Source: Microbacterium neungamense
GTDB lineage: Bacteria > Actinomycetota > Actinomycetes > Actinomycetales > Microbacteriaceae
Direction of reading: 5' to 3'
Length of the DNA: 64,000 bases
NCBI RefSeq assembly: GCF_024971095.1
Contig: NZ_CP069717.1
Span: forward strand, 1,426,001-1,490,000
This document shows positions 54,935 to 64,000 of this stretch, in pieces. Each line of letters begins with the position of its first letter. The first letter of the stretch is position 1. Position numbers and translations under genes: made by a program. The notes beneath the pieces are model-generated. The model was not told the DNA's origin. It saw only the letters and a program-made list of their open reading frames with translations, and made no database searches.

Positions 54935-56485
54935 ATGACTGCCCCCATCTCACGCGGACACAACCCGCTCCGCGATCCCGACGACCGCCGGCTGAACCGC
55001 ATCGCCGGCCCCAGCGCGCTGGTGATCTTCGGGGTCACCGGCGACCTGTCCCGCAAGAAGCTGATGCCCGCCGTGTACGACCTCGCCAACCGCGGGCTGC
55101 TCCCCCCGGGCTTCGCCCTGGTCGGGTTCGCCCGCCGGGAGTGGGAGGACCAGGACTTCGCGCAGGTGGTGTACGAAGCCGTCAAGCAGCACGCCCGCAC
55201 GCCGTTCCGCGAGGAGACCTGGCAGCAGCTGCTGCAGGGCATCCGCTTCGTGCAGGGCACCTTCGACGACCCCGCGTCGTTCGCGCACCTGCGCGAGACG
55301 GTCGAGAAGCTCGACGTCGAGCGCGGCACGATGGGCAACCACGCGTACTACCTGTCGATCCCGCCGAAGGACTTCCCGCTGGTCGCGAAGCAGCTGAAGG
55401 ACTCCGGCCTCGTCGGCGACGACAGCGCGGACGACACCTGCTGGCGGCGCGTCGTGATCGAGAAGCCGTTCGGCGACGACCTGGAGTCGGCGCGGGCACT
55501 CAACCGGGCGCTCGAGGTGGCCTTCCCGGCCGACTCGATCTTCCGCATCGACCACTACCTCGGCAAGGAGACGGTGCAGAACATCCTGGCGCTGCGCTTC
55601 GCGAACGAGCTGTACGAGCCGCTGTGGAACCGCAACTACGTCGACCACGTGCAGATCACGATGGCCGAGGACATCGGCGTCGGTGGGCGCGCCGGCTACT
55701 ACGACGGCATCGGCGCCGCGCGCGACGTCATCCAGAACCATCTGCTGCAGCTGCTCGCGCTCACCGCGATGGAGGAGCCGATCAGCCTGTCCGCCGAGCA
55801 CCTGCGCGCCGAGAAGGAGAAGGTGCTCGAAGCGGTGCGGCTGCCCGACGACCTGTCCCTGGCGACCGCGCGCGGCCAGTACGCCGGCGGCTGGCAGGGC
55901 GGCGAGAAGGTCAACGGCTTCCTCCAGGAGGAGGGCATGGACCCGCACTCCCGCACCGAGACCTACGCCGCCGTCAAGCTCGACATCGAGACGCGCCGCT
56001 GGGCCGGCGTGCCGTTCTACCTGCGCACCGGCAAGCGCCTCGGCCGCCGCGTCACCGAGATCGCCGTCGTCTTCAAACGCGCCCCCGAGCACCTTTTCGG
56101 CCGCGGGCAGAGCTCGGAGCTCGGTCAGAACGCCCTGGTGATCCGGGTGCAGCCGGACGAGGGCGTCACCATCCGGTTCGGCTCGAAGATCCCCGGCAGC
56201 GGCGCGAACGTGCGCGACGTCACGATGGACTTCGGCTACGGGCACGCCTTCACCGAGGCGAGCCCGGAGGCGTACGAGCGCCTCATCCTGGACGTGCTGC
56301 TCGGCGATCCGCCGCTGTTCCCGCGGCACGAGGAGGTCGAGCTGTCCTGGAAGATCCTCGACCCGATCGAGGAGTACTGGGCTTCGCTGCCCGGCGGCCT
56401 GGAGCAGTACGCTCCCGGCTCCTGGGGACCGGCATCCGCCGACGCCCTCCTTGCCCGCGACGGACGAGTCTGGAGACGCCCGTGA
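54935..56485 (+). CDS. zwf: glucose-6-phosphate 1-dehydrogenase
   Basis: A 516-residue enzyme opening the oxidative branch and producing NADPH. Rossmann [33 protein letters not shown], active-site [13 protein letters not shown], and [12 protein letters not shown] 54935 chosen 28 bp after pgi with ctggaga 9 nt upstream. Confidence 0.93.
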   Translation: MTAPISRGHNPLRDPDDRRLNRIAGPSALVIFGVTGDLSRKKLMPAVYDLANRGLLPPGFALVGFARREWEDQDFAQVVYEAVKQHARTPFREETWQQLLQGIRFVQGTFDDPASFAHLRETVEKLDVERGTMGNHAYYLSIPPKDFPLVAKQLKDSGLVGDDSADDTCWRRVVIEKPFGDDLESARALNRALEVAFPADSIFRIDHYLGKETVQNILALRFANELYEPLWNRNYVDHVQITMAEDIGVGGRAGYYDGIGAARDVIQNHLLQLLALTAMEEPISLSAEHLRAEKEKVLEAVRLPDDLSLATARGQYAGGWQGGEKVNGFLQEEGMDPHSRTETYAAVKLDIETRRWAGVPFYLRTGKRLGRRVTEIAVVFKRAPEHLFGRGQSSELGQNALVIRVQPDEGVTIRFGSKIPGSGANVRDVTMDFGYGHAFTEASPEAYERLILDVLLGDPPLFPRHEEVELSWKILDPIEEYWASLPGGLEQYAPGSWGPASADALLARDGRVWRRP

Positions 56486-57417
56486 TCATCGACCTTCCCG
56501 ACACCACCGTGAGCCAGGTGGCCAAGCAGCTCGTCAAGGTCCGCGAGGAAGGCGGCGCGGTCGCTCTCGGCCGCGTGCTGACGCTGATCATCGCGGCCCG
56601 CAACGGCGTCGCGGAGGCGGCGATCGACGCCGCCAACGACGCCTCGCGCGAGCATCCGATGCGCGTGATCGTGCTCACCGCGGGCGACGGCGACGCGCGC
56701 CTGGACGCGCAGATCCGCGTGGGCGGCGACGCCGGCGCGAGCGAGGTGGTGGTCCTCCGCGCGTACGGCGAGGCCGCCAGCAACGAGGAGAGCCTGGTCA
56801 CCGGCCTGCTGCTGCCGGACGCGCCGGTCGTGGCGTGGTGGCCGGAGGAGGCGCCGACGGACGTGTCGGCCTCGCCGCTGGGCCGCATCGCGCAGCGCAG
56901 AATCACGGATGCCGCGACCTCACCCGACGTTCGCGATCGCCTGGCGCTGCTGGGGAAGACGCACGCCCCCGGCGACACCGACCTGGCGTGGACCCGGCTC
57001 ACCCACTGGCGGGAGCAGCTCGCCGCCGTCCTCGACCAGCCGCCGTACGAACCGGTCACCGGGGTGGAGGTCCGCGGCGCCGCGGCCTCCCCGTCCACCG
57101 CGCTGCTCGCGGCCTGGCTGCGGCTGGCGCTCGATGTGCGGGTGCGCTGGTCGTACGAGGACCCGGAACACTGGCAGGAGGGCATCAAGTCGGTGCGGCT
57201 CACGCGAGCCAGCGGCGACATCCTGCTGGAGCGGCCCGTGCCCGGGGTGGCGGTGCTCACCCAGCCCGGGCAGCCCGATCACGAGCTGCACCTGCCACGA
57301 CGGACGCTGCGTGAGTGCCTCGCCGAGGAGCTGCGCCGTCTGGACGCGGATCTGCTCTACGGTCGAGTCGTGACAGAGGGATGGGAGCGGCTCGGGCCGC
57401 CGGACCGGGAGGCATGA
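56482..57417 (+). CDS. opcA: glucose-6-phosphate dehydrogenase assembly protein OpcA
   Basis: A 311-residue protein needed for full G6PDH activity in actinobacteria and cyanobacteria. [57 protein letters not shown] and GLPDREA-like tail are OpcA features. No enzymatic motif. GTG start overlaps the zwf stop by 4 bp. Confidence 0.9.
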   Translation: MIIDLPDTTVSQVAKQLVKVREEGGAVALGRVLTLIIAARNGVAEAAIDAANDASREHPMRVIVLTAGDGDARLDAQIRVGGDAGASEVVVLRAYGEAASNEESLVTGLLLPDAPVVAWWPEEAPTDVSASPLGRIAQRRITDAATSPDVRDRLALLGKTHAPGDTDLAWTRLTHWREQLAAVLDQPPYEPVTGVEVRGAAASPSTALLAAWLRLALDVRVRWSYEDPEHWQEGIKSVRLTRASGDILLERPVPGVAVLTQPGQPDHELHLPRRTLRECLAEELRRLDADLLYGRVVTEGWERLGPPDREA

Positions 57418-58202
57418 CAGCAGTGAAAGTCCAGGGGTCGACGAAGACCGTCGTCGTGGAACCGACACCGGAGGCGCTCGCCGCACGGGTCGCGGACCGT
57501 TTCCTCACCCGGCTGCAGGCGCGCACGCGCAACGGACGGACCGCGCACATCTGCCTCACCGGCGGATCGATGGGCGCCGCCGTACTGGCCGCCGCGCTCG
57601 GTGACCCGCGGCTGGAGGGGATCGACTGGTCCCGGGTGCACTTCTGGTGGGGCGACGAGCGGTTCGTTCCGCTCGACCACGCGGACCGGAACTCACGGCA
57701 GTCGCGGGAGGCGCTCCTGGACCGCATCCCGGTGCCGGCGGAGAACATCCACGAGGTCGCCTCTCCCGACGACGGCGTGTCCCTGGAGGAGGCGGCGGCC
57801 GCCTACGCCGCCGAGCTCGCCCGGTTCGGCACCGAGCGGCATCCGTGGCCCTCCTTCGCGGTGTGCTTCCTGGGTGTCGGCCCCGACGGCCACATCGCCT
57901 CGCTGTTCCCCGACCGGCCCGAGGTGACCGTCACCGACGTGGCGGCGCTGCCGGTGCGCAACTCCCCCAAGCCGCCGCCGGAGCGGGTGACGCTGACCCG
58001 TCCGGTGCTGAACGCGTCCAAGCGGGTGTGGCTGGTGCTCACCGGCGCCGACAAGGCATCCGCTCTCGGGCTGGCGCTGGCGGGCGCGAGCTACGCCAGC
58101 GTTCCGGTCGCGGGGGCGAAGGGGCGCCGGCGGACGGTGTTCTTCGTGGACGAGGCGGCGGCGGCCGAGGTGGCGCCCGACCTCATCGACCGGGACTACT
58201 GA
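57414..58202 (+). CDS. pgl: 6-phosphogluconolactonase
   Basis: A 262-residue enzyme. CLTGGSMGAAVLAAAL, VHFWWGDERFVPLDHADRNS and FLGVGPDGHIASLFPD (catalytic His) are complete. Overlaps opcA by 4 bp and the opposing DMT gene by 7 bp. Last gene of the operon; gnd is not here. Confidence 0.9.
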   Translation: MTAVKVQGSTKTVVVEPTPEALAARVADRFLTRLQARTRNGRTAHICLTGGSMGAAVLAAALGDPRLEGIDWSRVHFWWGDERFVPLDHADRNSRQSREALLDRIPVPAENIHEVASPDDGVSLEEAAAAYAAELARFGTERHPWPSFAVCFLGVGPDGHIASLFPDRPEVTVTDVAALPVRNSPKPPPERVTLTRPVLNASKRVWLVLTGADKASALGLALAGASYASVPVAGAKGRRRTVFFVDEAAAAEVAPDLIDRDY

Positions 58203-59188
58203 CGGGTCTCGTCCGGCTTGTCGCTGCCGCGGCGCAGGCCGAGCTCCTGGCTCTCGCTGAGGATCTGCGGATGGAACCTGGCCAGCCCGAACACGCCCCA
58301 GATCGCCGCCGCGCCGGTGACGATGAACAGCACCACCACCCACATCGGCGCCGCCGAGGCCTCGCCGAGCACCAGGGCGCCGATGAGGACCGCCACGATC
58401 GGGTCGATCACGGTGAGCCCGGCGATGACGAGGTCCGGCGGGCCTGAGCTGTAGGCGGTCTGCACGAAGTACGCCCCCGCGGCGGCGGCCGCGATGAGGG
58501 CGATCACGCAGACCACGGTGATCCAGTCGAAGTTCCCGGCCTGGATCCGCTTGATCGCGGCCTTCGCGAGCGTGGCGACGAAGCCGTACAGGATGCCCGC
58601 GCCCGTGACGTAGAACAGCGCGCGCATGCGGTGGCGCAGGATCAGCCAGCTCGCTCCGAGCAGGATGATCACCAGCAGCAGGATCGTCAGGATCACGAAC
58701 AGGTCGATGTCGCTGATCTCCCGCTCCTTGGCGTACAGCGCCGCCAGCGAGACGAACAGGAAGATGCCGCCGATGCAGGCGCCGATCGCGATGAGCGAAT
58801 GCCGGGTCGGGGCGTGGCCGGAGATGCGCGCGTTCAGCAGCGTCGTGATCACCAGGGCGACGGCGCCGAGCGGCTGCACGACGATCAGCGGGGCCACCGC
58901 AAGGGCGCTGAGCTGGCACAGGATCGCGAAGCCGAGCATGAGGGTGCCCACCACCCACGACGGGCGCCGCAGCAGACCCTTCAGCTGGGCGCCGCTGAGG
59001 CCGGTGGTGCCCTCGGTGCCGGTGAGCCGCTCGACCTTCTCCACGCCGCGGTGCTGGTACTGCGCGCCCAGCGACATGAACACGGCGCCGGCGAGGGCGA
59101 GCGGGATGCCGAAGAGGAGCCCGGGGTTCTGGAAGACCCCGACCAGCTCGTCGCCCATGTTCGAGACGACGCCCCCTGCAAGACTCAC
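58196..59188 (-). CDS. DMT superfamily permease
   Basis: A 330-residue membrane protein with nine or ten helices in two EamA-like halves (MLGFAILCQLSALAVAPL, VIDPIVAVLIGALVLGE). A cytoplasmic loop follows the first helix (QYQHRGVEKVERLTG). NIPA-like actinobacterial DMT group; substrate unknown. GTG 59188 is preferred, with a TAGGGT box 6 nt upstream. Confidence 0.82.
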   Translation of the reverse strand: MSLAGGVVSNMGDELVGVFQNPGLLFGIPLALAGAVFMSLGAQYQHRGVEKVERLTGTEGTTGLSGAQLKGLLRRPSWVVGTLMLGFAILCQLSALAVAPLIVVQPLGAVALVITTLLNARISGHAPTRHSLIAIGACIGGIFLFVSLAALYAKEREISDIDLFVILTILLLVIILLGASWLILRHRMRALFYVTGAGILYGFVATLAKAAIKRIQAGNFDWITVVCVIALIAAAAAGAYFVQTAYSSGPPDLVIAGLTVIDPIVAVLIGALVLGEASAAPMWVVVLFIVTGAAAIWGVFGLARFHPQILSESQELGLRRGSDKPDETRQ

Positions 59189-59194
59189 AGTACG

Positions 59195-59200
59195 ACCCTA
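59195..59200 (-). promoter_or_regulatory. leaderless -10 of the DMT permease gene
   Basis: TAGGGT on the minus strand, 6 nt before GTG 59188. Confidence 0.6.
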
Positions 59201-59219
59201 CCCGCCGCCGGCCGCCCAG

Positions 59220-59225
59220 TAGGGT
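59220..59225 (+). promoter_or_regulatory. leaderless -10 of def
   Basis: TAGGGT, 6 nt before GTG 59232; same hexamer as the divergent DMT promoter 20 bp away. Confidence 0.65.
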
Positions 59226-59231
59226 TGTGGC

Positions 59232-59798
59232 GTGGCTGTTCTTCCGATCCGCATCATGGGCGACCCGGTGCTGCACGCACCCGCGAACGAGGTGGGCGAG
59301 ATCACCGACGAGATCCGCACGCTGGTCGCGGACATGTACGAGACGATGGATGCCGCTCCCGGCGTCGGGCTGGCCGCCCCGCAGGTGGGTGTGCCGCTGC
59401 GGATCTACGTCTACTCGTACGTGGACGACGAGGAGCGCCCGTGGCGCGGGGAGATCATCAACCCGGTGCTGTGGATGAGTCCGCCCGAGCCCGGCTCCCC
59501 CGACCCCGACCTGGAGTCGGAGGGGTGCCTGTCGTTTCCGGGCGAGCGGTTCCCGCTGCGGCGCGCGGACCGGGTCCTCGTGACCGGAACGGATCTGGGC
59601 GGCAACGCCGTGCGCATCGAGGTGGACGGATGGCGCGCGCGCATCATGCAGCACGAGTTCGACCACCTCGACGGCATCCTGTACGTCGACCGGCTGTCCG
59701 ACGGCGACTGGAAGACCGCGCAGAAGATCGCCCGCAAGCGCGGCTGGGGCCGGCCCGGCGCGAGCTGGATGCCCGGAGTGGACGATCTGGAGGGCTGA
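59232..59798 (+). CDS. def: peptide deformylase
   Basis: A 188-residue metalloenzyme removing N-formyl from nascent proteins. Motif 1 GVGLAAPQ, motif 2 EGCLSFP (Cys ligand), motif 3 QHEFDHLDG (two His ligands, catalytic Glu). Start GTG 59232; the mRNA is predicted to start at that codon. Confidence 0.92.
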   Translation: MAVLPIRIMGDPVLHAPANEVGEITDEIRTLVADMYETMDAAPGVGLAAPQVGVPLRIYVYSYVDDEERPWRGEIINPVLWMSPPEPGSPDPDLESEGCLSFPGERFPLRRADRVLVTGTDLGGNAVRIEVDGWRARIMQHEFDHLDGILYVDRLSDGDWKTAQKIARKRGWGRPGASWMPGVDDLEG

Positions 59799-59817
59799 GC
59801 CCCGCCGGTACGCGAAA

Positions 59818-59841
59818 GGGCCCGTCCAGCTGGACGGGCCC
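59818..59841. terminator. 24-bp perfect palindrome between def and tRNA-Asn
   Basis: gggcccgtccagctggacgg and ccc complete a palindrome with a 4-nt centre. Lying between convergent def and tRNA-Asn, it can stop both. Confidence 0.8.
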
Positions 59842-59845
59842 GTGG

Positions 59846-59921
59846 TGGCTCCCCGGCTTGGACTCGAACCAAGAACCTATCGGTTAACAGCCGATTGCTC
59901 TGCCAATTGAGCTACCGAGGA
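59846..59921 (-). tRNA. tRNA-Asn (GTT)
   Basis: The reverse complement folds as a 76-nt tRNA: acceptor tcctcgg/ccgggga, D arm with agctcaattggcagagc, anticodon loop ctgttaac (GTT), T arm ggttcgagtcc, and an encoded CCA (59848-59846). A -10 (TAAGCT) lies near 59950-59955. Confidence 0.95.
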
Positions 59922-59925
59922 AAGC

Positions 59926-59941
59926 GCCCGCCGCGGCGGGC
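59926..59941. repeat. 16-bp palindrome in the tRNA-Asn 5' leader
   Basis: gcccgccgcggcgggc is a perfect palindrome 5 bp before the tRNA. It may be a leader hairpin removed by RNase P processing. Confidence 0.5.
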
Positions 59942-60008
59942 AACTCCCCAAGCTTAGCAAACTCCGCGGCGCTCTCAGAAACCTGCGGCGCATGCCGGGC
60001 GTGGCGCG

Positions 60009-60770
60009 TCAGCGGCGCGAATCGTGCTCGGTGTTGGGGGTCCAGGCGAGGTTGCGGCCGGTCCCGCGGGCGACCACGTGGCCGGCGCGGAGGATGAGCG
60101 CCTCGGCGTCGAGCTCGCGGATGAAGTCCGCGTCGTTGGTGACCAGAAGAGCCGCCATGGCGCGCTCCTCGCGGCGACGGGTGATCGCGTCGAACACCAC
60201 CGGGCGCACCTCCAGGTCGAGATTGGCGAGCGGCTCGTCGGCGATCAGCACGTGCGGGTCGAGCATCAGAGCACGGGCGATCGCGACCCGCTGGCGCATG
60301 CCGGCGCTCAGCTCGTACGGGAACTTCTCGGCCGCCCCGAGCGGCAGGTGCAGCTCGTCCAGCAGCGACGCCACCCGGATCGACAGCGCCCTGGCGTTCA
60401 CCCGCCGCTGCCGCGACGTGATCGGCTCGGCGATCACCTCACCCACGGTGAGCCGGGGCGGGAGCCCCGCTCCCGCCCCCTGCGGCAGATACCCGGCCAG
60501 CGCGGTGAGCTGCCGGAGCCGTCGCCCAGGCCGCCGGACGTCGACCCCGCACACCACGGCGCGCCCGCCGGCGACCTTCACGGAGCCGTCGGCGTGACCG
60601 GACAGCGCGGTGACGAGGGTCGACTTCCCCGACCCCGTGGGACCGGCGACACAGAGCAGGTCTCCCGGCGGCAGGGTGAACGTGACGCCGTCCACGGCAC
60701 GGGTCGCACCGCCGTGGCCGATCCGGTCGATGACGAGGTCCGAGCAGACGATGGCGGGGGCATCGGGCAT
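60009..60770 (-). CDS. ABC transporter ATP-binding protein
   Basis: A 253-residue ATPase. Walker A AGPTGSGKSTLVTAL, signature LSAGMRQRVAIAR, Walker B VLIADEPLANLDLE, H-loop replaced by VTNDADF. Looks like a peptide/nickel-type or stand-alone ATPase; no permease adjacent. ATG 60770 chosen (PDAPAIVCSDLVIDR follows), with ggaggc immediately upstream. Confidence 0.8.
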   Translation of the reverse strand: MPDAPAIVCSDLVIDRIGHGGATRAVDGVTFTLPPGDLLCVAGPTGSGKSTLVTALSGHADGSVKVAGGRAVVCGVDVRRPGRRLRQLTALAGYLPQGAGAGLPPRLTVGEVIAEPITSRQRRVNARALSIRVASLLDELHLPLGAAEKFPYELSAGMRQRVAIARALMLDPHVLIADEPLANLDLEVRPVVFDAITRRREERAMAALLVTNDADFIRELDAEALILRAGHVVARGTGRNLAWTPNTEHDSRR

Positions 60771-60804
60771 GCCTCCATCCTGCCGTGCGTCGCGCACCGG
60801 CGGG

Positions 60805-62754
60805 TCAGGACTCGGCGAACTGCAGTCGTTCCGCGTCGATGTCGCGCAGCCGCATCCGCAGCGCCCGCCCGCCGTCCGAGTCCGCCGGCACGCGCTGCAC
60901 GGCCGCGAGCAGCTCGTGCTTCTCCCGATCCATGTCGCGCAGGATCAGGCGGCGGCACAGCCCCGTCGCGGACGCGACGGCGCCCTCCTCGTCCCGCGCC
61001 GGGAACGGCATCATCAGCAGCTCGCCGGCGAGCCCGCGGAACGGCTCGCGCACGGCATCCGCGGCCTCCGCCGCCCAGCCCACCCGGGTGCGGTCGGGCA
61101 CCGCCGCGACCGCCTCGCGCACCGCCTCGAGCGCCGGATGCCGGAACGGCGGCGCCAGCGCCCGCGAGAGCAGCCCGGGGTCCACCCGGTGCCCGTACTG
61201 CAGCACCCCCATCAGCGCGTCGCGCTCGAGGGCGACGTCGGGATTCCGCGGCAGGTCGGCGATCCGCACCCGCGCGGGCGGCGCGTCGGAGACTCCCGGC
61301 CCGCCCGGCACGCCCGGTGCGCCGGGGATGCCCGGTGCGCCAGGGTTGCCGGGTGCGCCGGAGCCGCCCGGCCGCGCGGGTGCGGATACGGTCGGGTCGC
61401 GGCGCTGCGACTGCCTGCCCGCGCCGCGCTCGCCGGCGCGCGCGGCGCGGCGCACCTCCTGATGCACCGCGACCGGGTCCATGCCGAGCCGGCGGGCGAG
61501 CACCCGCTCGTACCCCGGCCGGAGCAGCTCGTCCCGGATCTCGGCGACGATCGGGGCCGCGGCGCGCAGCGCGCCGACCTGCCCCTCCACGGTGGCGAGG
61601 TCGTAACCGGCGAGCTTCCGGTCGAGGGCGAACTCGAACATCGGCACCTTCGCGTCCAGCAGGGCGCGCACCGCGGCATCCCCCCGCTGCAGCCGGAGAT
61701 CGCACGGGTCGAGACCGTCCGGAGCGACGGCGACGAAGGTCTGCGCGGTGAACCGGGAGTCCTCGCTGAACGCGCGCAGCGCGGCCTTCTGCCCGGCCTC
61801 ATCGCCGTCGAAGGTGAACACGACCTCACCGGCCGCGGAGTCGTCCCCCATCACGCGCCGCAGCACCTTGATGTGCTCGGCACCGAACGCGGTGCCGCAC
61901 GTGGCGATCGCGGTGGTGACCCCGGCGAGGTGGCAGGCCATCACGTCGGTGTAGCCCTCCACGACGACCACGCGGCGGGGGTCGCCGCGGGCGATGTCGC
62001 GCTTGGCGAGATCGAGGCCGTAGAGCACCTGCGCCTTGCGGTAGATCGGCGTCTCCGGCGTGTTCAGGTACTTCGGGCCCTGATCGTCGTCGTACAGCTT
62101 CCGTGCGCCGAAGCCGATCGTCTGCCCGGTGACGTCGCGAATCGGCCAGACCACCCGGCCGCGGAACCGGTCGTACACACCGCGCTGCCCGGTGGAGACC
62201 AGGCCGGCGGCGCTGAGCTCGTCCCGCGTGAAGCCCTGCGCGGTGAGCGCCTTCAGCATCCCGTCCCAGCCGCGGGGCGCGTACCCGACGCCGAAGTGCG
62301 CCGCCGCACCGGCGTCGAAGCCGCGCTCGCCGAGGAAGCGGCGCGCGGTCTCGGCCTCGGGGCTGAGCAGCTGGGCGCGGAAGAACTCCACGGCGGCCGC
62401 GTTCGCGGCGTACAGCCGGCTGCGGCCGCTCGTCTCCGGAGCCGCTCCCCCGTCCTCGTAATGCAGCGAGTACCCGATCCGGCCGGCCAGCCGCTCGACC
62501 GCCTCGGTGAAGCTGACGTGGTCCATCTCGCGCAGGAAGGAGTACACGTCGCCCGAGGCGCCGCATCCGAAGCAGTGGTAGAACCCGACTTGCGGGCGGA
62601 CGTGGAAGCTGGGGCTCTTCTCGTCGTGGAACGGGCACAGCCCCTTCAGTGACCCGACCCCGGCGGACTTCAGCGCGACGCGTTCGCCGACGATGTCGGC
62701 GATGTTCGTGCGCGCCTTCACCTCGTCGATGTCGGCCTGCCGGATGCGGGGCAT
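60805..62754 (-). CDS. dnaG: DNA primase
   Basis: A 649-residue primase. Zinc domain CPFHDEKSPSFHV...YHCFGCGASGDV (Cys/His ligands, about 40-65), RNA-polymerase domain with VVVEGYTDVM and the TOPRIM acids FTFDGDEAGQKAA, then a C-terminal helicase-binding domain. Between the last two, about residues 458-488, lies an uncommon collagen-like Gly-x-y stretch (GAPGNPGAPGIPGAPG). ATG 62754 overlaps the dgt stop (ATGA). Confidence 0.92.
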   Translation of the reverse strand: MPRIRQADIDEVKARTNIADIVGERVALKSAGVGSLKGLCPFHDEKSPSFHVRPQVGFYHCFGCGASGDVYSFLREMDHVSFTEAVERLAGRIGYSLHYEDGGAAPETSGRSRLYAANAAAVEFFRAQLLSPEAETARRFLGERGFDAGAAAHFGVGYAPRGWDGMLKALTAQGFTRDELSAAGLVSTGQRGVYDRFRGRVVWPIRDVTGQTIGFGARKLYDDDQGPKYLNTPETPIYRKAQVLYGLDLAKRDIARGDPRRVVVVEGYTDVMACHLAGVTTAIATCGTAFGAEHIKVLRRVMGDDSAAGEVVFTFDGDEAGQKAALRAFSEDSRFTAQTFVAVAPDGLDPCDLRLQRGDAAVRALLDAKVPMFEFALDRKLAGYDLATVEGQVGALRAAAPIVAEIRDELLRPGYERVLARRLGMDPVAVHQEVRRAARAGERGAGRQSQRRDPTVSAPARPGGSGAPGNPGAPGIPGAPGVPGGPGVSDAPPARVRIADLPRNPDVALERDALMGVLQYGHRVDPGLLSRALAPPFRHPALEAVREAVAAVPDRTRVGWAAEAADAVREPFRGLAGELLMMPFPARDEEGAVASATGLCRRLILRDMDREKHELLAAVQRVPADSDGGRALRMRLRDIDAERLQFAES

Positions 62755-64000
62755 CAGGTCACCCCTTCGCCGACCATCCGCGCCTCCGCGCGCGGCTTCG
62801 CCCCGGGCCGGGCGTGCCGCGGGCTCCAGATGCCCACCTCGGCCGGATCGATCTCGCCGACCAGGCGGTTGTGCCAGTCGACCGCGGTCTGATCGGTGAG
62901 GCTGGCGACCTGGTCCACGACGACGCGCGCGCGTTCGGCATCCGTCGTCGCGGCGAGGAAGTCCGCGGCGAACGCGGGCTCGAGCACGTCCGCACCCGCC
63001 GACCACAGCGCGTCCGTCGACCACAGCGCGTCGGCGAGGCGCTTGAGCACCCGGCGCTGCTCCTTGTACACGCCCTTGCGGGCGTCGATCGTGACGATCG
63101 CCTGCCCCATGATGCCCTTCAGCACCGCGATCTCCGCCTCGACCACGCGCGGCACGACGACCTGCGCGTCGTACCGCGCCAGGCTCGCCCCGGGATAGGC
63201 CTCGCGGGTCGCCGCCACAGCCGCGCGGGCGAAGCGGCCGATGAGGTCGCTGGTGAGGTTCTTCAACCGCGCCAGGTCACGGCGGGAGCGGTCGAAGGAG
63301 CGCAGCCACATCGGCTGGCAGGTGAGCCGGTACAGGGCGTCCGCCAGCTCGTCGCGGGTGAAGTCGTAGCCGACCCACTGCTGGATGCGCCCGATCAGGT
63401 GGTGATGCTCGACGGGGTCGGCCAGCTGCGCGGCGTCGAGGTACCCGTTCACGATCGCGTCCTCGAAATCGTGCACCGAGTACGCGATGTCGTCGGACAG
63501 GTCCATGATCTCCGCCTCGATGCAGCGCAGGCGCCCCGGCGCCCCCTCCCGCATCCAGCGGAACACCGCCTCGTCCTCGGGGTAGACGCCGAACTTCAGC
63601 CGCCCGCCCGGATCGGGCATCGGGCTGTCCACGGTCCACGGGTACTTGCAGGTGGCGTCCAGGCTCGCCCTGGTCAGGTTCAGGCCGACGGAGTGCTCCT
63701 CGTCGTCGAGGACCTTCGCCTCGAGCCGGGTGAGGATCCGCAGCGACTGCGCATTGCCCTCGAAGCCGCCGATGTCCTCGGCCCACTCGTTCAGCGCGCG
63801 CTCGCCGTTGTGCCCGAACGGCGGATGCCCGAGGTCGTGGCTCAGGCAGGCGGTGTCCACCACATCGGCGGACACGCCGAGCGCCATGGCGAGCTCGCGA
63901 CCCACCTGCGCCACCTCCAGCGAATGCGTGAGGCGGTTGCGGGCGAAGTCGGCGGTGCTGGCGGGGCTCAGCACCTGCGTCTTGGCCGCCAGCCGCCGCA
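62754..64000 (-). CDS. dgt: deoxyguanosinetriphosphate triphosphohydrolase-like protein, 5' end outside window
   Basis: Over 410 residues of an HD-domain dNTPase. RLTHSLEVAQVGRELA (His), LSHDLGHPPFGHNGE (HD pair) and DDIAYSVHDFEDA (Asp). Frame is open to the window end (AAKTQVLSPASTADFARN). It hydrolyses dNTPs to nucleoside and triphosphate; pairing with dnaG in one operon is common in Actinobacteria. The start lies beyond 64000. Confidence 0.9.
   Translation of the reverse strand, partial: RRLAAKTQVLSPASTADFARNRLTHSLEVAQVGRELAMALGVSADVVDTACLSHDLGHPPFGHNGERALNEWAEDIGGFEGNAQSLRILTRLEAKVLDDEEHSVGLNLTRASLDATCKYPWTVDSPMPDPGGRLKFGVYPEDEAVFRWMREGAPGRLRCIEAEIMDLSDDIAYSVHDFEDAIVNGYLDAAQLADPVEHHHLIGRIQQWVGYDFTRDELADALYRLTCQPMWLRSFDRSRRDLARLKNLTSDLIGRFARAAVAATREAYPGASLARYDAQVVVPRVVEAEIAVLKGIMGQAIVTIDARKGVYKEQRRVLKRLADALWSTDALWSAGADVLEPAFAADFLAATTDAERARVVVDQVASLTDQTAVDWHNRLVGEIDPAEVGIWSPRHARPGAKPRAEARMVGEGVT

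Overview
This window is a high-GC (about 70%) actinobacterial chromosome segment. Gene content and order fit the Microbacteriaceae, most likely Microbacterium or a close relative. The supporting markers are an opcA-containing pentose-phosphate operon, type B ribosomal protein L31, DUF222-HNH endonuclease genes, a bioYMN/BioQ biotin-uptake locus, a suf operon carrying a Rieske ferredoxin and sufT, and an LAxTG-type (class E sortase) surface protein. Identification is by reading translated sequences; no database search was possible.

Layout. 0-1.7 kb: 5' part of glmS with two frameshifts. 1.8-5.7 kb: a surface protein with a VWA domain and nine 110-residue repeats. 6.0-7.3 kb: an IS3-type insertion sequence cut at its 3' end. 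7.4-15.4 kb: ferritin-like/VIT1 metal transporter, SF2 helicase, SGNH hydrolase, rRNA/tRNA methyltransferase, DUF222-HNH protein, sirtuin, histidine phosphatase. 15.4-26.4 kb: a branched-chain (leucine) catabolic locus made of CoA lyase, MaoC hydratase, acyl-CoA dehydrogenase, biotin-dependent carboxylase alpha and beta, TetR regulator, BCKDH E2/E1beta/E1alpha and Lrp regulator. It closely resembles the bkdABC-citE-fadE19-accA1-accD1 region of Mycobacterium tuberculosis. 26.4-38.7 kb: housekeeping genes (hydrolase, DEDDh exonuclease, rpmE2, ABC ATPase, glgA/glgC, serB, fabG, DUF3099, SURF1, ABC-F) plus a decayed DUF222-HNH gene. 38.4-41.2 kb: biotin ECF transporter bioYMN coupled to a CHY zinc-finger gene, with a divergent bioQ-like regulator behind tandem palindromic operators. 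41.2-47.7 kb: MFS exporter, C-S lyase, sufB-sufD-Rieske-sufC-sufT. 47.9-49.8 kb: heme A synthase (ctaA) and heme O synthase (ctaB). 50.0-58.2 kb: tkt-tal-pgi-zwf-opcA-pgl, one tightly coupled operon for the pentose-phosphate pathway. 58.2-64 kb: DMT permease, def, tRNA-Asn, ABC ATPase, dnaG, dgt (partial).

Three signals run across the whole window. (1) About 18 genes have a TAnnnT -10 hexamer ending 6-9 nt before the start codon and no usable Shine-Dalgarno in that space, which predicts leaderless mRNAs. In three places the TAG stop of the preceding gene forms the first half of that hexamer. (2) The hexamer GGATGC/GCATCC is strikingly frequent in both orientations and in different reading frames. 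(3) Five short indels break otherwise conserved genes (glmS twice, glgC, an MFS gene, an alpha/beta hydrolase). These look more like sequencing errors than decay, in contrast to the real DUF222-HNH pseudogene at 35.7-36.7 kb.

I found no CRISPR array, phage, toxin-antitoxin pair or recognisable defence island. The more novel candidates are small: a structured plus-strand RNA before rpmE2, a 20-codon leaderless upstream ORF before ctaA, a 32-residue membrane protein, and a zinc-finger gene coupled to biotin uptake.
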